Origin: Pontiella agarivorans | Lineage (GTDB): Bacteria; Verrucomicrobiota; Kiritimatiellia; Kiritimatiellales; Pontiellaceae | Direction: 5' to 3' | Assembly (NCBI RefSeq): GCF_034531395.1 | Contig: NZ_JARVCO010000012.1 | Coordinates: 1,054,001 to 1,118,000, forward strand | Length of the DNA stretch: 64,000 bases | Shown here: piece after piece, positions 47,082 through 56,542 of the stretch | Numbering within the stretch: position 1 is the stretch's first letter | How the letters are laid out: every line of letters starts with the position of its first letter | Notes under the pieces: model-generated | The model's input: only the letters and a program-made list of their open reading frames with translations | Databases searched by the model: none | What the model was told of the DNA's origin: nothing | Translations under genes and position numbers: made by a program

Positions 47082-48191
47082 ATGAAAAACTATTTAACTG
47101 CTTCAATTTCTGAATCCGCCGTGCGGCACAATCTGGCTGCACTGCGGAGCTTGATTGGTGAACGTGTGAAACTTTGCCCGGTGGTGAAGGACGACTGTTT
47201 CGGCCATGGCATGGATGTGCTGTTTCCGGTGTTGACGGAGTGTGCCGACGGTTTTGCCGTTGCGGCACCGCAGGAAGCTCTGGAACTGCGGCGCAAGGGA
47301 TGTCACGGATTTATCCTGTGTTTTCTCTCCGCTTATTTTGATGATTTTGCGGTGCAGGATGAACTGGTGTGGCAGGAGATTACTCAGACTGTGATGTCGA
47401 AATCTGCGCTGGATTCAATTCGGGCGGCTGCCGTGCGGGTTGGAAAAACTGCGCGGGTGCATCTGAAAGTGGATACCGGAATGGGACGTCTGGGGGTTCC
47501 CTCAGAACAGGCCCCCCGGCTGATTGAGCTGATTTGTGAAACGCCGGAAGTGGAGCTGACCGGTATTTATACCCATTTTGCAACGGCGGATGAGGCGGAT
47601 CGTTCCGCGACATTCCGGCAATTGGAACGGTTCCGTGCCATTCTTCCGGTGGCTGGAAAGGGGATTAGAATTCATGCGGCAAATTCGGCGGCGACGCTGG
47701 ATCTTCCGGATACCCATTTCGATATGGTCCGCCCGGGGATTGCGGTATACGGGTGTAAGCCATCGGATGAAATTCAAAATTCGGTTGATCTCAGGCCGTG
47801 TATGTCGGTTAAGGCCAAATTGATTGCCGTGAAACGGATACCTGCAGGGGGTTGCAGCGGGTACGGTTTGACGCATGTCTACGATCGCGACAGCCGGGTG
47901 GGTGTGGTGCCCATCGGTTATGGGGACGGCTATTTCCGGAATCTTTCCAATAAGGCCGTGGTGCGCATTAACGGCATGGATGCCCCGGTGCGCGGGCGGG
48001 TTTCGATGGACCAGATGACGGTGGATGTGACGGATATTCCCAATGTGCAGGTGGGGGATGAGGTGGAAGTGATTTCATCTGATCCAGCCGCGCCCAACAG
48101 TGTGGAAAATCTGGCGAGATTGGCCGGCACCATTCCCTATGAAATCACCTGCCACATTGGGCACAGTATGCGTCACGAACTGGTGGAGTGA
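47082..48191 (+). CDS. alr: Alanine racemase
   Basis: PLP enzyme supplying D-alanine for peptidoglycan. 369 residues from ATG 47082. The PLP lysine is Lys36 in CPVVKDDCFGHG; the usual motif is VKANAYGHG, so Asn-Ala-Tyr is replaced by Asp-Cys-Phe. Other family marks are intact: HLKVDTGMGRLG, GIYTHFATAD, DMVRPGIAVYGC, GYGLTHVYD with the catalytic-tyrosine region, and VPIGYGDGYFRNLSNKA. Likely active but with an altered cofactor pocket. The 3' end overlaps the convergent gene at 48173 by 19 bp. Confidence 0.9.
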   Translation: MKNYLTASISESAVRHNLAALRSLIGERVKLCPVVKDDCFGHGMDVLFPVLTECADGFAVAAPQEALELRRKGCHGFILCFLSAYFDDFAVQDELVWQEITQTVMSKSALDSIRAAAVRVGKTARVHLKVDTGMGRLGVPSEQAPRLIELICETPEVELTGIYTHFATADEADRSATFRQLERFRAILPVAGKGIRIHAANSAATLDLPDTHFDMVRPGIAVYGCKPSDEIQNSVDLRPCMSVKAKLIAVKRIPAGGCSGYGLTHVYDRDSRVGVVPIGYGDGYFRNLSNKAVVRINGMDAPVRGRVSMDQMTVDVTDIPNVQVGDEVEVISSDPAAPNSVENLARLAGTIPYEITCHIGHSMRHELVE

Positions 48192-48730
48192 GGCGGGGAT
48201 CTGAACTTATCAGCACAGTCCGGGCACATACCGTGACTGAATTTCATCTTGGTTTTGGATTTCAGGAAACGGTCGATGGATTGCCAGACGCCGGAATCGT
48301 CCTGAATTTTTTTGCATCCGCTGCACAGATTGTGGACGCCACCGAGTTCCTGAACTTGGGAAAGCACATCCTGCAGGTGAGCATTGGACTCCAGAAGTTC
48401 TGTGGCGATTTTCTGCAAACGCATTTTTTCGCGCCGCATATGACCGATCCCGAGAGCCAGGGCCAGCTGGAGCCCCAGATAAGCCGGTGAGCTGGCAAAA
48501 TGCACATAGCTGGCCGAGACGGTGAATTGTTGATAAACGAGGTGCGTCAGGGGAATTAATGCTCCAAGTGCAATGATGCCGGGTATTGTGCCCAACAACC
48601 ATGTAATCAATGCCACCATGCCGATGCCCAGAATAAAGTAGGGCTGGTCTGGGGGGAGAATGAATCGTAAAGTTGCCAGATAGGCAATCAATGCGGCGAC
48701 TGCTGTCGCCAATCTAATTATCCGATTCAT
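48173..48730 (-). CDS. Membrane protein with C-terminal cysteine motif
   Basis: 185 residues. Three to four hydrophobic segments fill residues 5-95, followed by a short coiled coil (MRREKMRLQKIATELLESNA, SQVQEL). The C-terminal domain reads LCSGCKKIQDDSGVWQSIDR, then KMKFSHGMCPDCADKF. This CxxCKKI...HGxCPDC block is common at the end of sensor kinases and response regulators in delta-proteobacteria and PVC bacteria, and could bind a metal. Here it is attached to a membrane anchor without a kinase domain. Function unknown. Confidence 0.65.
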   Translation of the reverse strand: MNRIIRLATAVAALIAYLATLRFILPPDQPYFILGIGMVALITWLLGTIPGIIALGALIPLTHLVYQQFTVSASYVHFASSPAYLGLQLALALGIGHMRREKMRLQKIATELLESNAHLQDVLSQVQELGGVHNLCSGCKKIQDDSGVWQSIDRFLKSKTKMKFSHGMCPDCADKFRSPPHSTSS

Positions 48731-48756
48731 TCTTAAACCCCGTTAGCCGTATCTCT

Positions 48757-49806
48757 TTAAGGATACTGACCAGGATTCGCAAGTGTTGTGCCAGAATCAA
48801 AGCCAAACATAAGGTTCATGTTTTGCAGGGCATTGCCCGCCTGACCTTTCATCAGGTTGTCGATGTGCGAAATCACCCGCAGGCGGTTGTTGCGTTCGTC
48901 TGCATCCACCGTAAGGTTGCAGTAGTTTGTTCCCCGTACATCAGCGATACTTGCCGGCGTGCCGGCATCCTGAACCCGGACAAAACGGTTGTTTTTGTGG
49001 TATTCACGATAGATTTCGACGACCTCGTTTGCTTTTTGGCCGTGAAGGGAGGCGTAGAGGCTGGACATGATGCCGCGGCAGACCGGAACGACCTGGGCGG
49101 TAAAAGTCATCTGCACCTGTTCTTGGCTGAGCAGGCTCAGTTCCTGTTCGACCTCGACGGTATGCTGGTGTCCGGCAAGTCTGTAGGCATTCATGTTGTC
49201 GTAACGGTTGGGATAGTGAAATGCTGCATTTGGCTTTTTTCCTGCTCCGGAAACACCGGTTTTACAGTCGGCAATGATGCTCTTCGGATCGATAATTCCG
49301 GCCGCCACTGCAGGCGCCAGACCGAGAATACAGCTCACGGCAAAACAGCCGGGATTGCCTACCAGTCTGTGCGACTCGTCAATGGGATGAAGCTCCGGCA
49401 GTCCGTATTCGGTGTTCGGCAGAAGCTCCGGCGATTTGTGCACCGGATCGAGCCCGATGAAATTAGCATATTCTGCATAACGATCTGCTGTACCGAACCG
49501 GAAATCGCCACTGTAATCGATGACTTTGGCACCGCGCTCCAGTTCTGCGGCTGCACTCTTCATGCCGACTCCGTCGGGGGTCGAATAAAAAACCACATCA
49601 TACAATTCTCTGGTTTTCGGATCATCCGGGGAGACAATCACTTCATCGCAAAAACCGCGCAGGTGAGGAAACACATCGCTCATTTTTCGTCCGGTGTCCG
49701 ACAAGCTCACCAGACATCCGATTTCCACTTCCGGATGTTTCAGCAGCAGTTCGGTAATCCCGACTCCACCGTATCCTCCGGCACCAACGATTTTTGCTTT
49801 TATCAT
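48757..49806 (-). CDS. argC: N-acetyl-gamma-glutamyl-phosphate reductase
   Basis: NADPH-dependent third step of arginine synthesis. 349 residues with AGGAG 7 bases before ATG 49806. N-terminal IVGAGGYGGVGITELLLKHP nucleotide loop, and catalytic Cys in VGNPGCFAVSCILGLAPAV. KTGVSGAGKKPNAAFHYPNR and the C-terminal NLMKGQAGNALQNMNLMFGF are typical of argC. Length is normal. No other arg gene adjoins it; the gene on the 3' side is the membrane protein, and ald lies upstream on the same strand. Confidence 0.95.
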   Translation of the reverse strand: MIKAKIVGAGGYGGVGITELLLKHPEVEIGCLVSLSDTGRKMSDVFPHLRGFCDEVIVSPDDPKTRELYDVVFYSTPDGVGMKSAAAELERGAKVIDYSGDFRFGTADRYAEYANFIGLDPVHKSPELLPNTEYGLPELHPIDESHRLVGNPGCFAVSCILGLAPAVAAGIIDPKSIIADCKTGVSGAGKKPNAAFHYPNRYDNMNAYRLAGHQHTVEVEQELSLLSQEQVQMTFTAQVVPVCRGIMSSLYASLHGQKANEVVEIYREYHKNNRFVRVQDAGTPASIADVRGTNYCNLTVDADERNNRLRVISHIDNLMKGQAGNALQNMNLMFGFDSGTTLANPGQYP

Positions 49807-49870
49807 GATAGTTCTCCTGAAAATAAGTCGCAGAACTTAAACCACGACGCGCATTGAATCGATAGAAAAG

Positions 49871-50998
49871 TTATTCAACCCTGCCGGATGAAACAAACCG
49901 AACTTCGTTTTCAAGATCCGGAAATGCTTCAGCAACGGCTGTGCAGATGATTCGGCCGTTTTGCATATTCAGGGCCGCGGCCCTGCCCGGACTTTTGTCG
50001 AGAAATCCCTGGAGTCCGAGGCTGGCGAGTTCGCGGCAGTAGGCCAGCGTGGCATTACAAAGAGCCGAGCTGCTGGTGCGGCCAACCGCTCCGGGCATGT
50101 TGGTGACGCAGTAATGGACTACTTCATCCACCACATATACCGGATCTCCATGGGTAGTCGGTCTGCTGGTTTCACTGCATCCTCCTTGATCGATGCATAC
50201 ATCGACAATCACTGAACCCTTTTTCATGTTGGATACCAGTTCGCGCGATATCAGCTTGGGAGCCCGTGCACCGGGAATCAGGACCGAGCCCACCACCAGA
50301 TCGGCCTGAACGGCATAGCGTTCGATGGCATGCGGTTCACAGAAAACCGTGGTTACGTTCGGGGGCATCATCTCATCCAGTTGTCGCAGCCGGTCAAGAT
50401 TGATATCCATGATCGTGACGTTTGCGCCGAGCCCGGCAGCGACCCGAGCCGCATTGATACCCACCACGCCTCCGCCCAGCACCAGTACATTGGCCGGGGG
50501 AACGCCGGGGACGCCTCCGAGCAGGATACCGCGGCCCATCATCGGTTTTTCCAGGCACTTGGCGCCTTCCTGTATCGACAGTTTACCCGCCACTTCACTC
50601 ATGGGGGTCAGCAGGGGCAGGCGACCGTGTTCATCGGTCAGTGTTTCGTAGGCTACGGCGGAAATGTTCTTTTTCATGCACTGGAGGGTCAATTTATGTG
50701 AGCTGGCAAAGTGGAAATAGCAGAACAGCACCTGATTCGCCCTTAAGCGGCCGATTTCATCCGGTTGAGGTTCCTTGACTTTTACGATCATTTGCGCGCG
50801 GCGGAACAGATCTTCTGCGGACTCGATAATTTCGGCGCCGGCGTCCGCGTAATCGTCGTTCGAAAATCCACTTCCGAGACCGGCATTTTTTTCAATAATT
50901 ACCGTGTGACCGTCCTGCACCAGCAGCTGCGCCCCCACCGGCAGCATGGCAATTCGGTATTCGTCTGGTTTCACTTCTTTCGGCACACCGATAATCAT
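49871..50998 (-). CDS. ald: Alanine dehydrogenase
   Basis: NAD-dependent L-alanine/pyruvate interconversion. 375 residues. MIIGVPKEVKPDEYRIAMLP is the family start; then EKNAGLGSGFSNDDYADAGA, VKVKEPQPDE and the Rossmann loop VLVLGGGVVGINAARVAAGL. DVCIDQGGCSETSRPTTHGD and NMPGAVGRTSSSALCNATL complete it. Its ATG overlaps the glpK stop by 4 bp, so its translation depends on glpK. The pairing of glycerol phosphorylation with alanine turnover is unusual. Confidence 0.95.
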   Translation of the reverse strand: MIIGVPKEVKPDEYRIAMLPVGAQLLVQDGHTVIIEKNAGLGSGFSNDDYADAGAEIIESAEDLFRRAQMIVKVKEPQPDEIGRLRANQVLFCYFHFASSHKLTLQCMKKNISAVAYETLTDEHGRLPLLTPMSEVAGKLSIQEGAKCLEKPMMGRGILLGGVPGVPPANVLVLGGGVVGINAARVAAGLGANVTIMDINLDRLRQLDEMMPPNVTTVFCEPHAIERYAVQADLVVGSVLIPGARAPKLISRELVSNMKKGSVIVDVCIDQGGCSETSRPTTHGDPVYVVDEVVHYCVTNMPGAVGRTSSSALCNATLAYCRELASLGLQGFLDKSPGRAAALNMQNGRIICTAVAEAFPDLENEVRFVSSGRVE

Positions 50999-52488
50999 GT
51001 TCCGTTCTCCCAGTTTTTACAGCGCTCGACCGCCTGTTTCCATCTGGCGAAACGCGATTCCGCTTCATCTTTGCTGATAGACGGTTCAAAGATGCGGTCG
51101 GTTTTCCGGACATTGGAAATTTCGTCGGTCGATTCCCAGAATCCGACGGCCAGTCCGGCAAGGGCTGCGGCTCCAAAGGCGGTGGTTTCAACCATGGCGG
51201 GGCGTTCGACCGGAACCTGGAGCAGGTCGGCCTGAATCTGCAACAGCAGGTTATCGACAGAGGCACCGCCATCCACGCGTAAGGAAGGCAACGGTGTGCC
51301 GCAGTCTTTTTCCATGGCACGCAGCACTTCCAGAGACTGGAAACAGATGGCTTCCTGTGCCGCCCGGGCGATGTGCGCTTTTCCGGTGCCTCGGGTCAGG
51401 CCGATGAGGGTCCCGCGTGCGGCGGGATCCCAGTGGGGTGCGCCGAGTCCGGCAAAGGCGGGAACAAAATAGACGCCGCCGGTGTCGGGGACTTCAGCCG
51501 CGAGTTTTGAAATGTCGGATGCTTTTTGAATGAGGCCCATTTCATCGCGGAGCCATTGGACCACTGCGCCGCCGATGAAAATGCTGCCTTCGAGGGCATA
51601 GTTGATTTCTTTGCCGCGCTTCCAGGCCAGCGTGGTCAGGAGCTGGTTATTCGAGGTGACGGCTTCGGAGCCGGTGTTCATGAGCAGGAAGCATCCGGTA
51701 CCATAGGTGTTTTTGGAGGAGCCGGGTTCAAAACAGGCCTGGCCGAAAAGTGCAGCGTGCTGATCGCCGGCCATGCCGGAAATTCTGACGCCGCATTCGC
51801 AGAGGAATTTATTGACCGTTCCGTAGACCTCGCTGGAGGATCGGACTTTCGGCATCATTGAGGGGGGAATATCCAGCAGTTCCAGCAGTTCGCTGTCCCA
51901 TTGCAGGGTGTGGATATTGAAAAGCAGCGTACGCGAGGCATTGCTGACATCGGTTATGTGTGCGCCGCCCCGGGTCAGTTTCCAGATGAGCCAGGAATCG
52001 ATGGTGCCGAAGGCGAGTTCTCCGCGTTCCGCCTGTTTTCGGGCACCGTCGACATGGTCGAGAATCCAGCGGATTTTGGTGCCTGAAAAGTAGGGATCGA
52101 GAAAGAGTCCGGTTTTTTTGTGGAAGGTGTCGGCGAGTCCGTCGGTTTTGAGTTTTGCGCAGAAATCTGCAGTCCGGCGGTCCTGCCAGACGATGGCGTT
52201 ATAAACCGGCTCCCCGGTTTTCCGGTTCCAGACCACGACGGTTTCGCGCTGGTTGGTGATACCGAGAGCGACGGTGTCTTCGCAGTGTACGCCGGCCTCA
52301 TGCATGGCTTTTTTTGCGGTGAACTGCTGGGTTTGCCAAATCTGTTCGGGATCGTGTTCCACCCAGCCGGGCCGGGGATAGATCTGTTTGAACTCTTTCT
52401 GAGCAGCCGCACGGATATTCCCGGCATGGTCGAAAAGGATCGATCGGGATGAGGTGGTACCTTGATCAAGCGCAAGAACACATTTCAT
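50995..52488 (-). CDS. glpK: Glycerol kinase
   Basis: ATP-dependent phosphorylation of glycerol to sn-glycerol-3-phosphate. 497 residues, FGGY family: LALDQGTTSSRSILFD phosphate loop, VALGITNQRETVVVWNRKTG, IVWQDRRTADFC, SGMAGDQHAALFGQACFEPG and the C-terminal LRVDGGASVDNLLLQIQADL. Length is normal. No glpF or glpD adjoins; the partner is ald in the same transcript. The Shine-Dalgarno is weak. Confidence 0.96.
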   Translation of the reverse strand: MKCVLALDQGTTSSRSILFDHAGNIRAAAQKEFKQIYPRPGWVEHDPEQIWQTQQFTAKKAMHEAGVHCEDTVALGITNQRETVVVWNRKTGEPVYNAIVWQDRRTADFCAKLKTDGLADTFHKKTGLFLDPYFSGTKIRWILDHVDGARKQAERGELAFGTIDSWLIWKLTRGGAHITDVSNASRTLLFNIHTLQWDSELLELLDIPPSMMPKVRSSSEVYGTVNKFLCECGVRISGMAGDQHAALFGQACFEPGSSKNTYGTGCFLLMNTGSEAVTSNNQLLTTLAWKRGKEINYALEGSIFIGGAVVQWLRDEMGLIQKASDISKLAAEVPDTGGVYFVPAFAGLGAPHWDPAARGTLIGLTRGTGKAHIARAAQEAICFQSLEVLRAMEKDCGTPLPSLRVDGGASVDNLLLQIQADLLQVPVERPAMVETTAFGAAALAGLAVGFWESTDEISNVRKTDRIFEPSISKDEAESRFARWKQAVERCKNWENGT

Positions 52489-52525
52489 GCGCCGAGTATA
52501 AAAAACTGAATTGTGAAAAGAAGGA

Positions 52526-53278
52526 TTAATTCAGTTTGAGATATTTTTTATCCAGCAGATGGCCGGGCCGTAGATCTTTCATTGAGTGGAGCATACTTTT
52601 TCCAAGGCCTGGAAAATCGGTTTCTAGGGTTTTCAGCAGGCGCTCTAAGCGGGCGCGGTCGCCTGAAGTTTCGAGCTGTTCTGCATAATCGCAGTTTCCG
52701 AGGTCCGGAAAATCGAACGGTTCTGCGGCGGATTCGATGAGATCTTTCGGGGCATAGCACATGGGACGGATGACGCGCAGTTTCCCGCCGTCGCCAGACA
52801 CATTGGGGCCCATGGTTTTCAGGCCGGTTCCGCGGAAGAGCCCCATTAGAAGGCTGACGCACAGATCGTCGCGGTGATGGCCGAGTACCAGCTTATCCGC
52901 TTTGATCTCTTCCGCATAGCCATGAATAAAACCCCGCCGCAACCGCGAACAAAGCGCGCAGGGGCGTTCATCGGCTTTCTTTTCGAGAATCAGTTCAGCG
53001 ATCGGGGCCCGGACCACCTTGATCGGCCAGCCGTTGGCTTCGGCATAATGGACGAGGGGCTGAGGGTTGAGCCCCTTGAAACCTTCGTCAATATGGATGC
53101 CGAACAGCTCGAATTTTACGGGTGCGCGCTGCTGCAGCCGGGTGAGCAGATGCATGAGCATCATGGAGTCTACGCCGCCGCTGATGCCGACGAGGAGGCG
53201 GTCGCCATCTTCAATCATGCGGTAATCGGTAACGGCCTGTCCGGTGAGCCGGCAGAGTTGGGCAAAGTGATCGGCCAT
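52526..53278 (-). CDS. TtcA-like tRNA 2-thiocytidine synthetase
   Basis: 250 residues. N-type ATP pyrophosphatase with PP-loop LVGISGGVDSMMLMHLL. The CxxC in ERPCALCSRLRRGF could hold an Fe-S cluster as in TtcA, along with KLVLGHHRDDLCVSLLMGLF and FRGTGLKTMGP. TtcA thiolates C32 of some tRNAs. TilS is less likely because the C-terminal domains are missing. It starts 5 bp after murJ on the same strand. The C-terminal DFPGLGKS is encoded by a dispersed palindrome copy (52600-52614). Confidence 0.82.
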   Translation of the reverse strand: MADHFAQLCRLTGQAVTDYRMIEDGDRLLVGISGGVDSMMLMHLLTRLQQRAPVKFELFGIHIDEGFKGLNPQPLVHYAEANGWPIKVVRAPIAELILEKKADERPCALCSRLRRGFIHGYAEEIKADKLVLGHHRDDLCVSLLMGLFRGTGLKTMGPNVSGDGGKLRVIRPMCYAPKDLIESAAEPFDFPDLGNCDYAEQLETSGDRARLERLLKTLETDFPGLGKSMLHSMKDLRPGHLLDKKYLKLN

Positions 53279-53282
53279 GGGT

Positions 53283-54857
53283 TTACCTGCGCAGAAGAGC
53301 GGATTTCAGTTCGCGCAGTTCCGGAGCGCGAAGCGCGAGTGAGAGCAGGAAATAAGTCAGGGCTCCGATGGCCATAGCGGTGGTCAGCGAGGCCATGTTC
53401 GCCAGTTTCAGCGGCAGCATATTTCCAAAGACCGGAAGCAGAAGCCGGGCGGTCAACCAGGCGGCGGCGGCCATGAGGAGCGCGCTCAGCAGGTGCCGGA
53501 GCGAGCTGCGCAGAATAGACGGCCATTCGATATTTTTGACGCGGCGGGTCAGCAGTATGCCGAGTACGCTCATGCCGACGGCTTCGGCGAGCACCGTTGA
53601 GAAGGCCATGCCGGCGTGTTTCCAGTATTCGGGCAGGATCAGAATGAAAATAATGTTGAGTGCCAGATTAATGAGTACGATGTAAATGCCGATGCGTACA
53701 GGGGTCCGGGTGTCCTGCATGGCATAAAAGGCGGGAACAAACACTTTGGCGGCACTGAAGACCAGCAGGCCGGGCGCATAGAACATCAGGGCGCGGGCAC
53801 TCAGTAAGGTGGAATATTCGGAAAAACGGCCGCCCCATTCAAAGATGCAGGAGAGGATATCGGGCGCGAGGACGAGGAGTCCGAGCGCGGCGGGAAGCAT
53901 AATGAAGGAGAGGTGCCGCAGGGAGTGGGTGATGGTGGTGCTCATGGCGGCATGATTGTCTTCGGCGCGCTGGGTGGAAAAGGTCGGCAGCAGTACCGTG
54001 CCCATGGCGGTGGCAATGATGCCTAGGGGGAAATAGATCATACGTTCGCTGTAAAACAGGGCGGCCGGGGCCCAGTCGCCGATCCAGAGGGCGAGCAGCC
54101 GGTCGATCAGTACGTTGAACTGGGTGACTGCCATGCCGAGTGCCGCCGGGCCCATGAGCAACAGCATTTTCCGGATTTTGGGATCGTTCCAGCGGTTGGA
54201 AAATTTGAAGGGACAGCCGAAACGTTTCAGTGCCGGCAGCTGAATGGCGATCTGGGAAATTCCGGCCAGCAGGACGCCCCACGCCAGCGCCGTTGCACGG
54301 ATAGAGGGCTCTTTTCCCACCACGGGAAAAACGGCGAGCATGATGACGATGAGGATCAGGTTGAGCAGGCAGGGGGCAAAGGCGGACGTGGCGAAGTGCC
54401 GGTAGGAATTGAGCACCGCCATGGAGAGCGCGGCCAGGCAGATGAAAACCACATAGGGGAACATGATGCGTGACAGTTCGAAGGTGGTGATCCATTTATC
54501 GGAAAAACAGGGGAGCCGGGTCAGGACAGAAAAGAGCAGAACCCCGATGATGGCGATACTTGAAAGCAGGGCAGCGGTCATGGTGACCACTTTGGCAGCC
54601 ATGTTCCATGCGGACTGATCGCCTTCTTTTGTGCGCGTTTCAATGAAGATCGGGACAAACGCGGCGGAAAGTGCTCCTTCGCCGAAAAGCCGGCGGAACA
54701 GGTTGGGCAGGGTGAAGGCCACAAAAAATGCCGAAGCCCAGATGGAGGTGCCGAAGTGGTAGGCAATGATGATGTCGCGCAACATGCCCAGTCCGCGACT
54801 CAGTAATGTGAAACTTCCAACCACCCCGGCGGAACGTATGACTTTCCCGTCTTTCAA
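53283..54857 (-). CDS. murJ: Lipid II flippase MurJ (MviN)
   Basis: Integral inner-membrane flippase of peptidoglycan precursor, 524 residues with about 14 hydrophobic segments. AGVVGSFTLLSRGLGMLRDI and LPNLFRRLFGEGALSAAFVP are the family signature; FYSERMIYFPLGIIATAMGT and FVPAFYAMQDTRTPVRIGIY follow. The reading frame has no ATG: the best start is TTG 54857, with AGGGA about 9 bases upstream. It is grouped with the ttcA-like gene in a reverse pair. Confidence 0.93.
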   Translation of the reverse strand: MKDGKVIRSAGVVGSFTLLSRGLGMLRDIIIAYHFGTSIWASAFFVAFTLPNLFRRLFGEGALSAAFVPIFIETRTKEGDQSAWNMAAKVVTMTAALLSSIAIIGVLLFSVLTRLPCFSDKWITTFELSRIMFPYVVFICLAALSMAVLNSYRHFATSAFAPCLLNLILIVIMLAVFPVVGKEPSIRATALAWGVLLAGISQIAIQLPALKRFGCPFKFSNRWNDPKIRKMLLLMGPAALGMAVTQFNVLIDRLLALWIGDWAPAALFYSERMIYFPLGIIATAMGTVLLPTFSTQRAEDNHAAMSTTITHSLRHLSFIMLPAALGLLVLAPDILSCIFEWGGRFSEYSTLLSARALMFYAPGLLVFSAAKVFVPAFYAMQDTRTPVRIGIYIVLINLALNIIFILILPEYWKHAGMAFSTVLAEAVGMSVLGILLTRRVKNIEWPSILRSSLRHLLSALLMAAAAWLTARLLLPVFGNMLPLKLANMASLTTAMAIGALTYFLLSLALRAPELRELKSALLRR

Positions 54858-55078
54858 TTTGAATCCCTGCTTTGCGTATGCGTTCTGATCAACAGACGGA
54901 AAGATGTATCACAGGGGGGGCGGGGATGGCAACTCATCGGAATGCCTATGAAAAACGGGAAATGCTTTTGGGAATCTAAACAACGGTACCTGTTTGGTTT
55001 TGATTGCCTAGTTTGAACGAAAAATCTAAAAACGGGTCATTCATTTGATCAATTTATAACTATGGACGGAACCGTTTT

Positions 55079-56125
55079 ATGACAGAATCAGGCACCATTT
55101 TGATGGGCGATGAAGAGGCGATTAAGGCTTCGTATGCAGAGATGAACGCGATCCCGGTGGACTGGGATTTGAGCGATAAACCGGTTGAGCCGTTGCGTAA
55201 AACGCAGACTACTCTGGGCGGAGAAACAACGATTTCCGGTCCCGGAACGTTCATGGGTAAAGCGATGCGGACGATCACACTTGCGCCGTCCAATCTGGAG
55301 GGCTGGTGGCTCGACCGCGCCGATCTCCCGAATTCGCTGCCCATCCGGGTGGGCATTGCCAATGTCTGGACGACGGGCCAGATTGTCAGCAATATTGTGT
55401 TGCGTTCAGGTAATCCGCACAACTATGTGCGTATGGTGGAACATCTGATTTCGCTGCGTATGGGGATGGGCATCGATAATATGGTTATTAAATTCGATTC
55501 CGGGGATCCGCCGTTATTTGAGCAGGGCAGTCTGGATGTGGTGGAGGCCATTAAATCGTGCGGTGTGGAAAATTCGGAAAAACCGGTGAACTATTTTACC
55601 GTCAAAAAGCCGATTACCGTGGGCGGAACCTATGGGGACTTTGTTACGCTGGCTCCGCCGCTGAATCCGGATAATCCGCAATTGACCATTGATGCGGCAA
55701 TCAATTTCAATACGGCTTTGGGGCAGCAGCGCATTATTTTTCCGGTTTGCAAAGAGCTGACGGAAATGGCATCGGTTGCTCGGACAAACACATCAAATGC
55801 CAAAGTCTGGTACTGTCGGACCATCGGCAAGCTGTTCGCTGATGTGCGGAATCTGGGCTACAATAAGAAAAACGTATCGATCGCCGGTAAAAAACGCTAC
55901 ATCAATGAACCGCGTCTGGTTCACGAAGGTAAAGCGCTGGAAGCGGTCTGGCACCGTTCTGTGCTGGATCTGCTGGCCGCGATTGCCTTGATTCCGAATG
56001 GCCAGTTTGTCGGTCACATTAAATCCTACAAAGCCGGCCATCGCCTTGACTGTGAATTGATGAAGCAGTTGTATCTCAATGAAATGCTGGTGCCGCTCGA
56101 TGAATATCTCAAGGGAGTTGAATGA
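55079..56125 (+). CDS. Divergent LpxC-family deacetylase-like protein
   Basis: 348 residues aligning end to end with LpxC, the zinc deacetylase of lipid A synthesis: [47 protein letters not shown] with Glu121-His122 matching the catalytic Glu and first Zn His, [12 protein letters not shown], and [13 protein letters not shown] with the His of the last motif. The helix of the second and third Zn ligands is HRSVLD (292-297) instead of HKxLD: one residue is inserted, so either His or Asp is displaced. The LHSG motif is also lost. It is coupled to yjbQ by a 4-bp overlap. Probably not the housekeeping LpxC. Confidence 0.7.
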   Translation: MTESGTILMGDEEAIKASYAEMNAIPVDWDLSDKPVEPLRKTQTTLGGETTISGPGTFMGKAMRTITLAPSNLEGWWLDRADLPNSLPIRVGIANVWTTGQIVSNIVLRSGNPHNYVRMVEHLISLRMGMGIDNMVIKFDSGDPPLFEQGSLDVVEAIKSCGVENSEKPVNYFTVKKPITVGGTYGDFVTLAPPLNPDNPQLTIDAAINFNTALGQQRIIFPVCKELTEMASVARTNTSNAKVWYCRTIGKLFADVRNLGYNKKNVSIAGKKRYINEPRLVHEGKALEAVWHRSVLDLLAAIALIPNGQFVGHIKSYKAGHRLDCELMKQLYLNEMLVPLDEYLKGVE

Positions 56126-56538
56126 AATCGTACCGAAAAGAACTCTGGTTTAAAGCGCCGAAACGGCGGCAGATCGTTCATATTACGCCGGAAATTGAAG
56201 AATGTCTGCGCGAATCCGGGATCCGGGAAGGGCTGTGCCTGGTGAATGCCATGCACATTACAGCGTCGGTTTTTATTAATGACAATGAAAGCGGACTGCA
56301 TTCCGACTACGAACGCTGGTTGGAAAAACTGGCGCCGGAAAAACCTTATGACCAGTATGCACACAATGGGTATGAGGATAATGCCGATGCTCACCTGAAG
56401 CGCACCGTGATGGGCCGCGAAGTGGTGGTGGCCGTCACGGACGGAAAATTGGATTTCGGTCCGTGGGAATCGATTTTCTATTATGAGCTCGACGGGATGC
56501 GCGACAAGCGCGCCCTCGTCAAGATTATCGGAGAATAA
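56122..56538 (+). CDS. yjbQ: YjbQ/UPF0047 family protein
   Basis: 138 residues, the usual size. [20 protein letters not shown] and the C-terminal [20 protein letters not shown] are the conserved parts of the family, sometimes called secondary thiamine-phosphate synthase. A metal site of conserved His and Asp is expected. It overlaps the LpxC-like gene by 4 bp, so the two are co-translated; no functional link between these families is known to me. Convergent with the epimerase gene 4 bp away. Confidence 0.88.
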   Translation: MKSYRKELWFKAPKRRQIVHITPEIEECLRESGIREGLCLVNAMHITASVFINDNESGLHSDYERWLEKLAPEKPYDQYAHNGYEDNADAHLKRTVMGREVVVAVTDGKLDFGPWESIFYYELDGMRDKRALVKIIGE

Positions 56539-56542
56539 CCGT

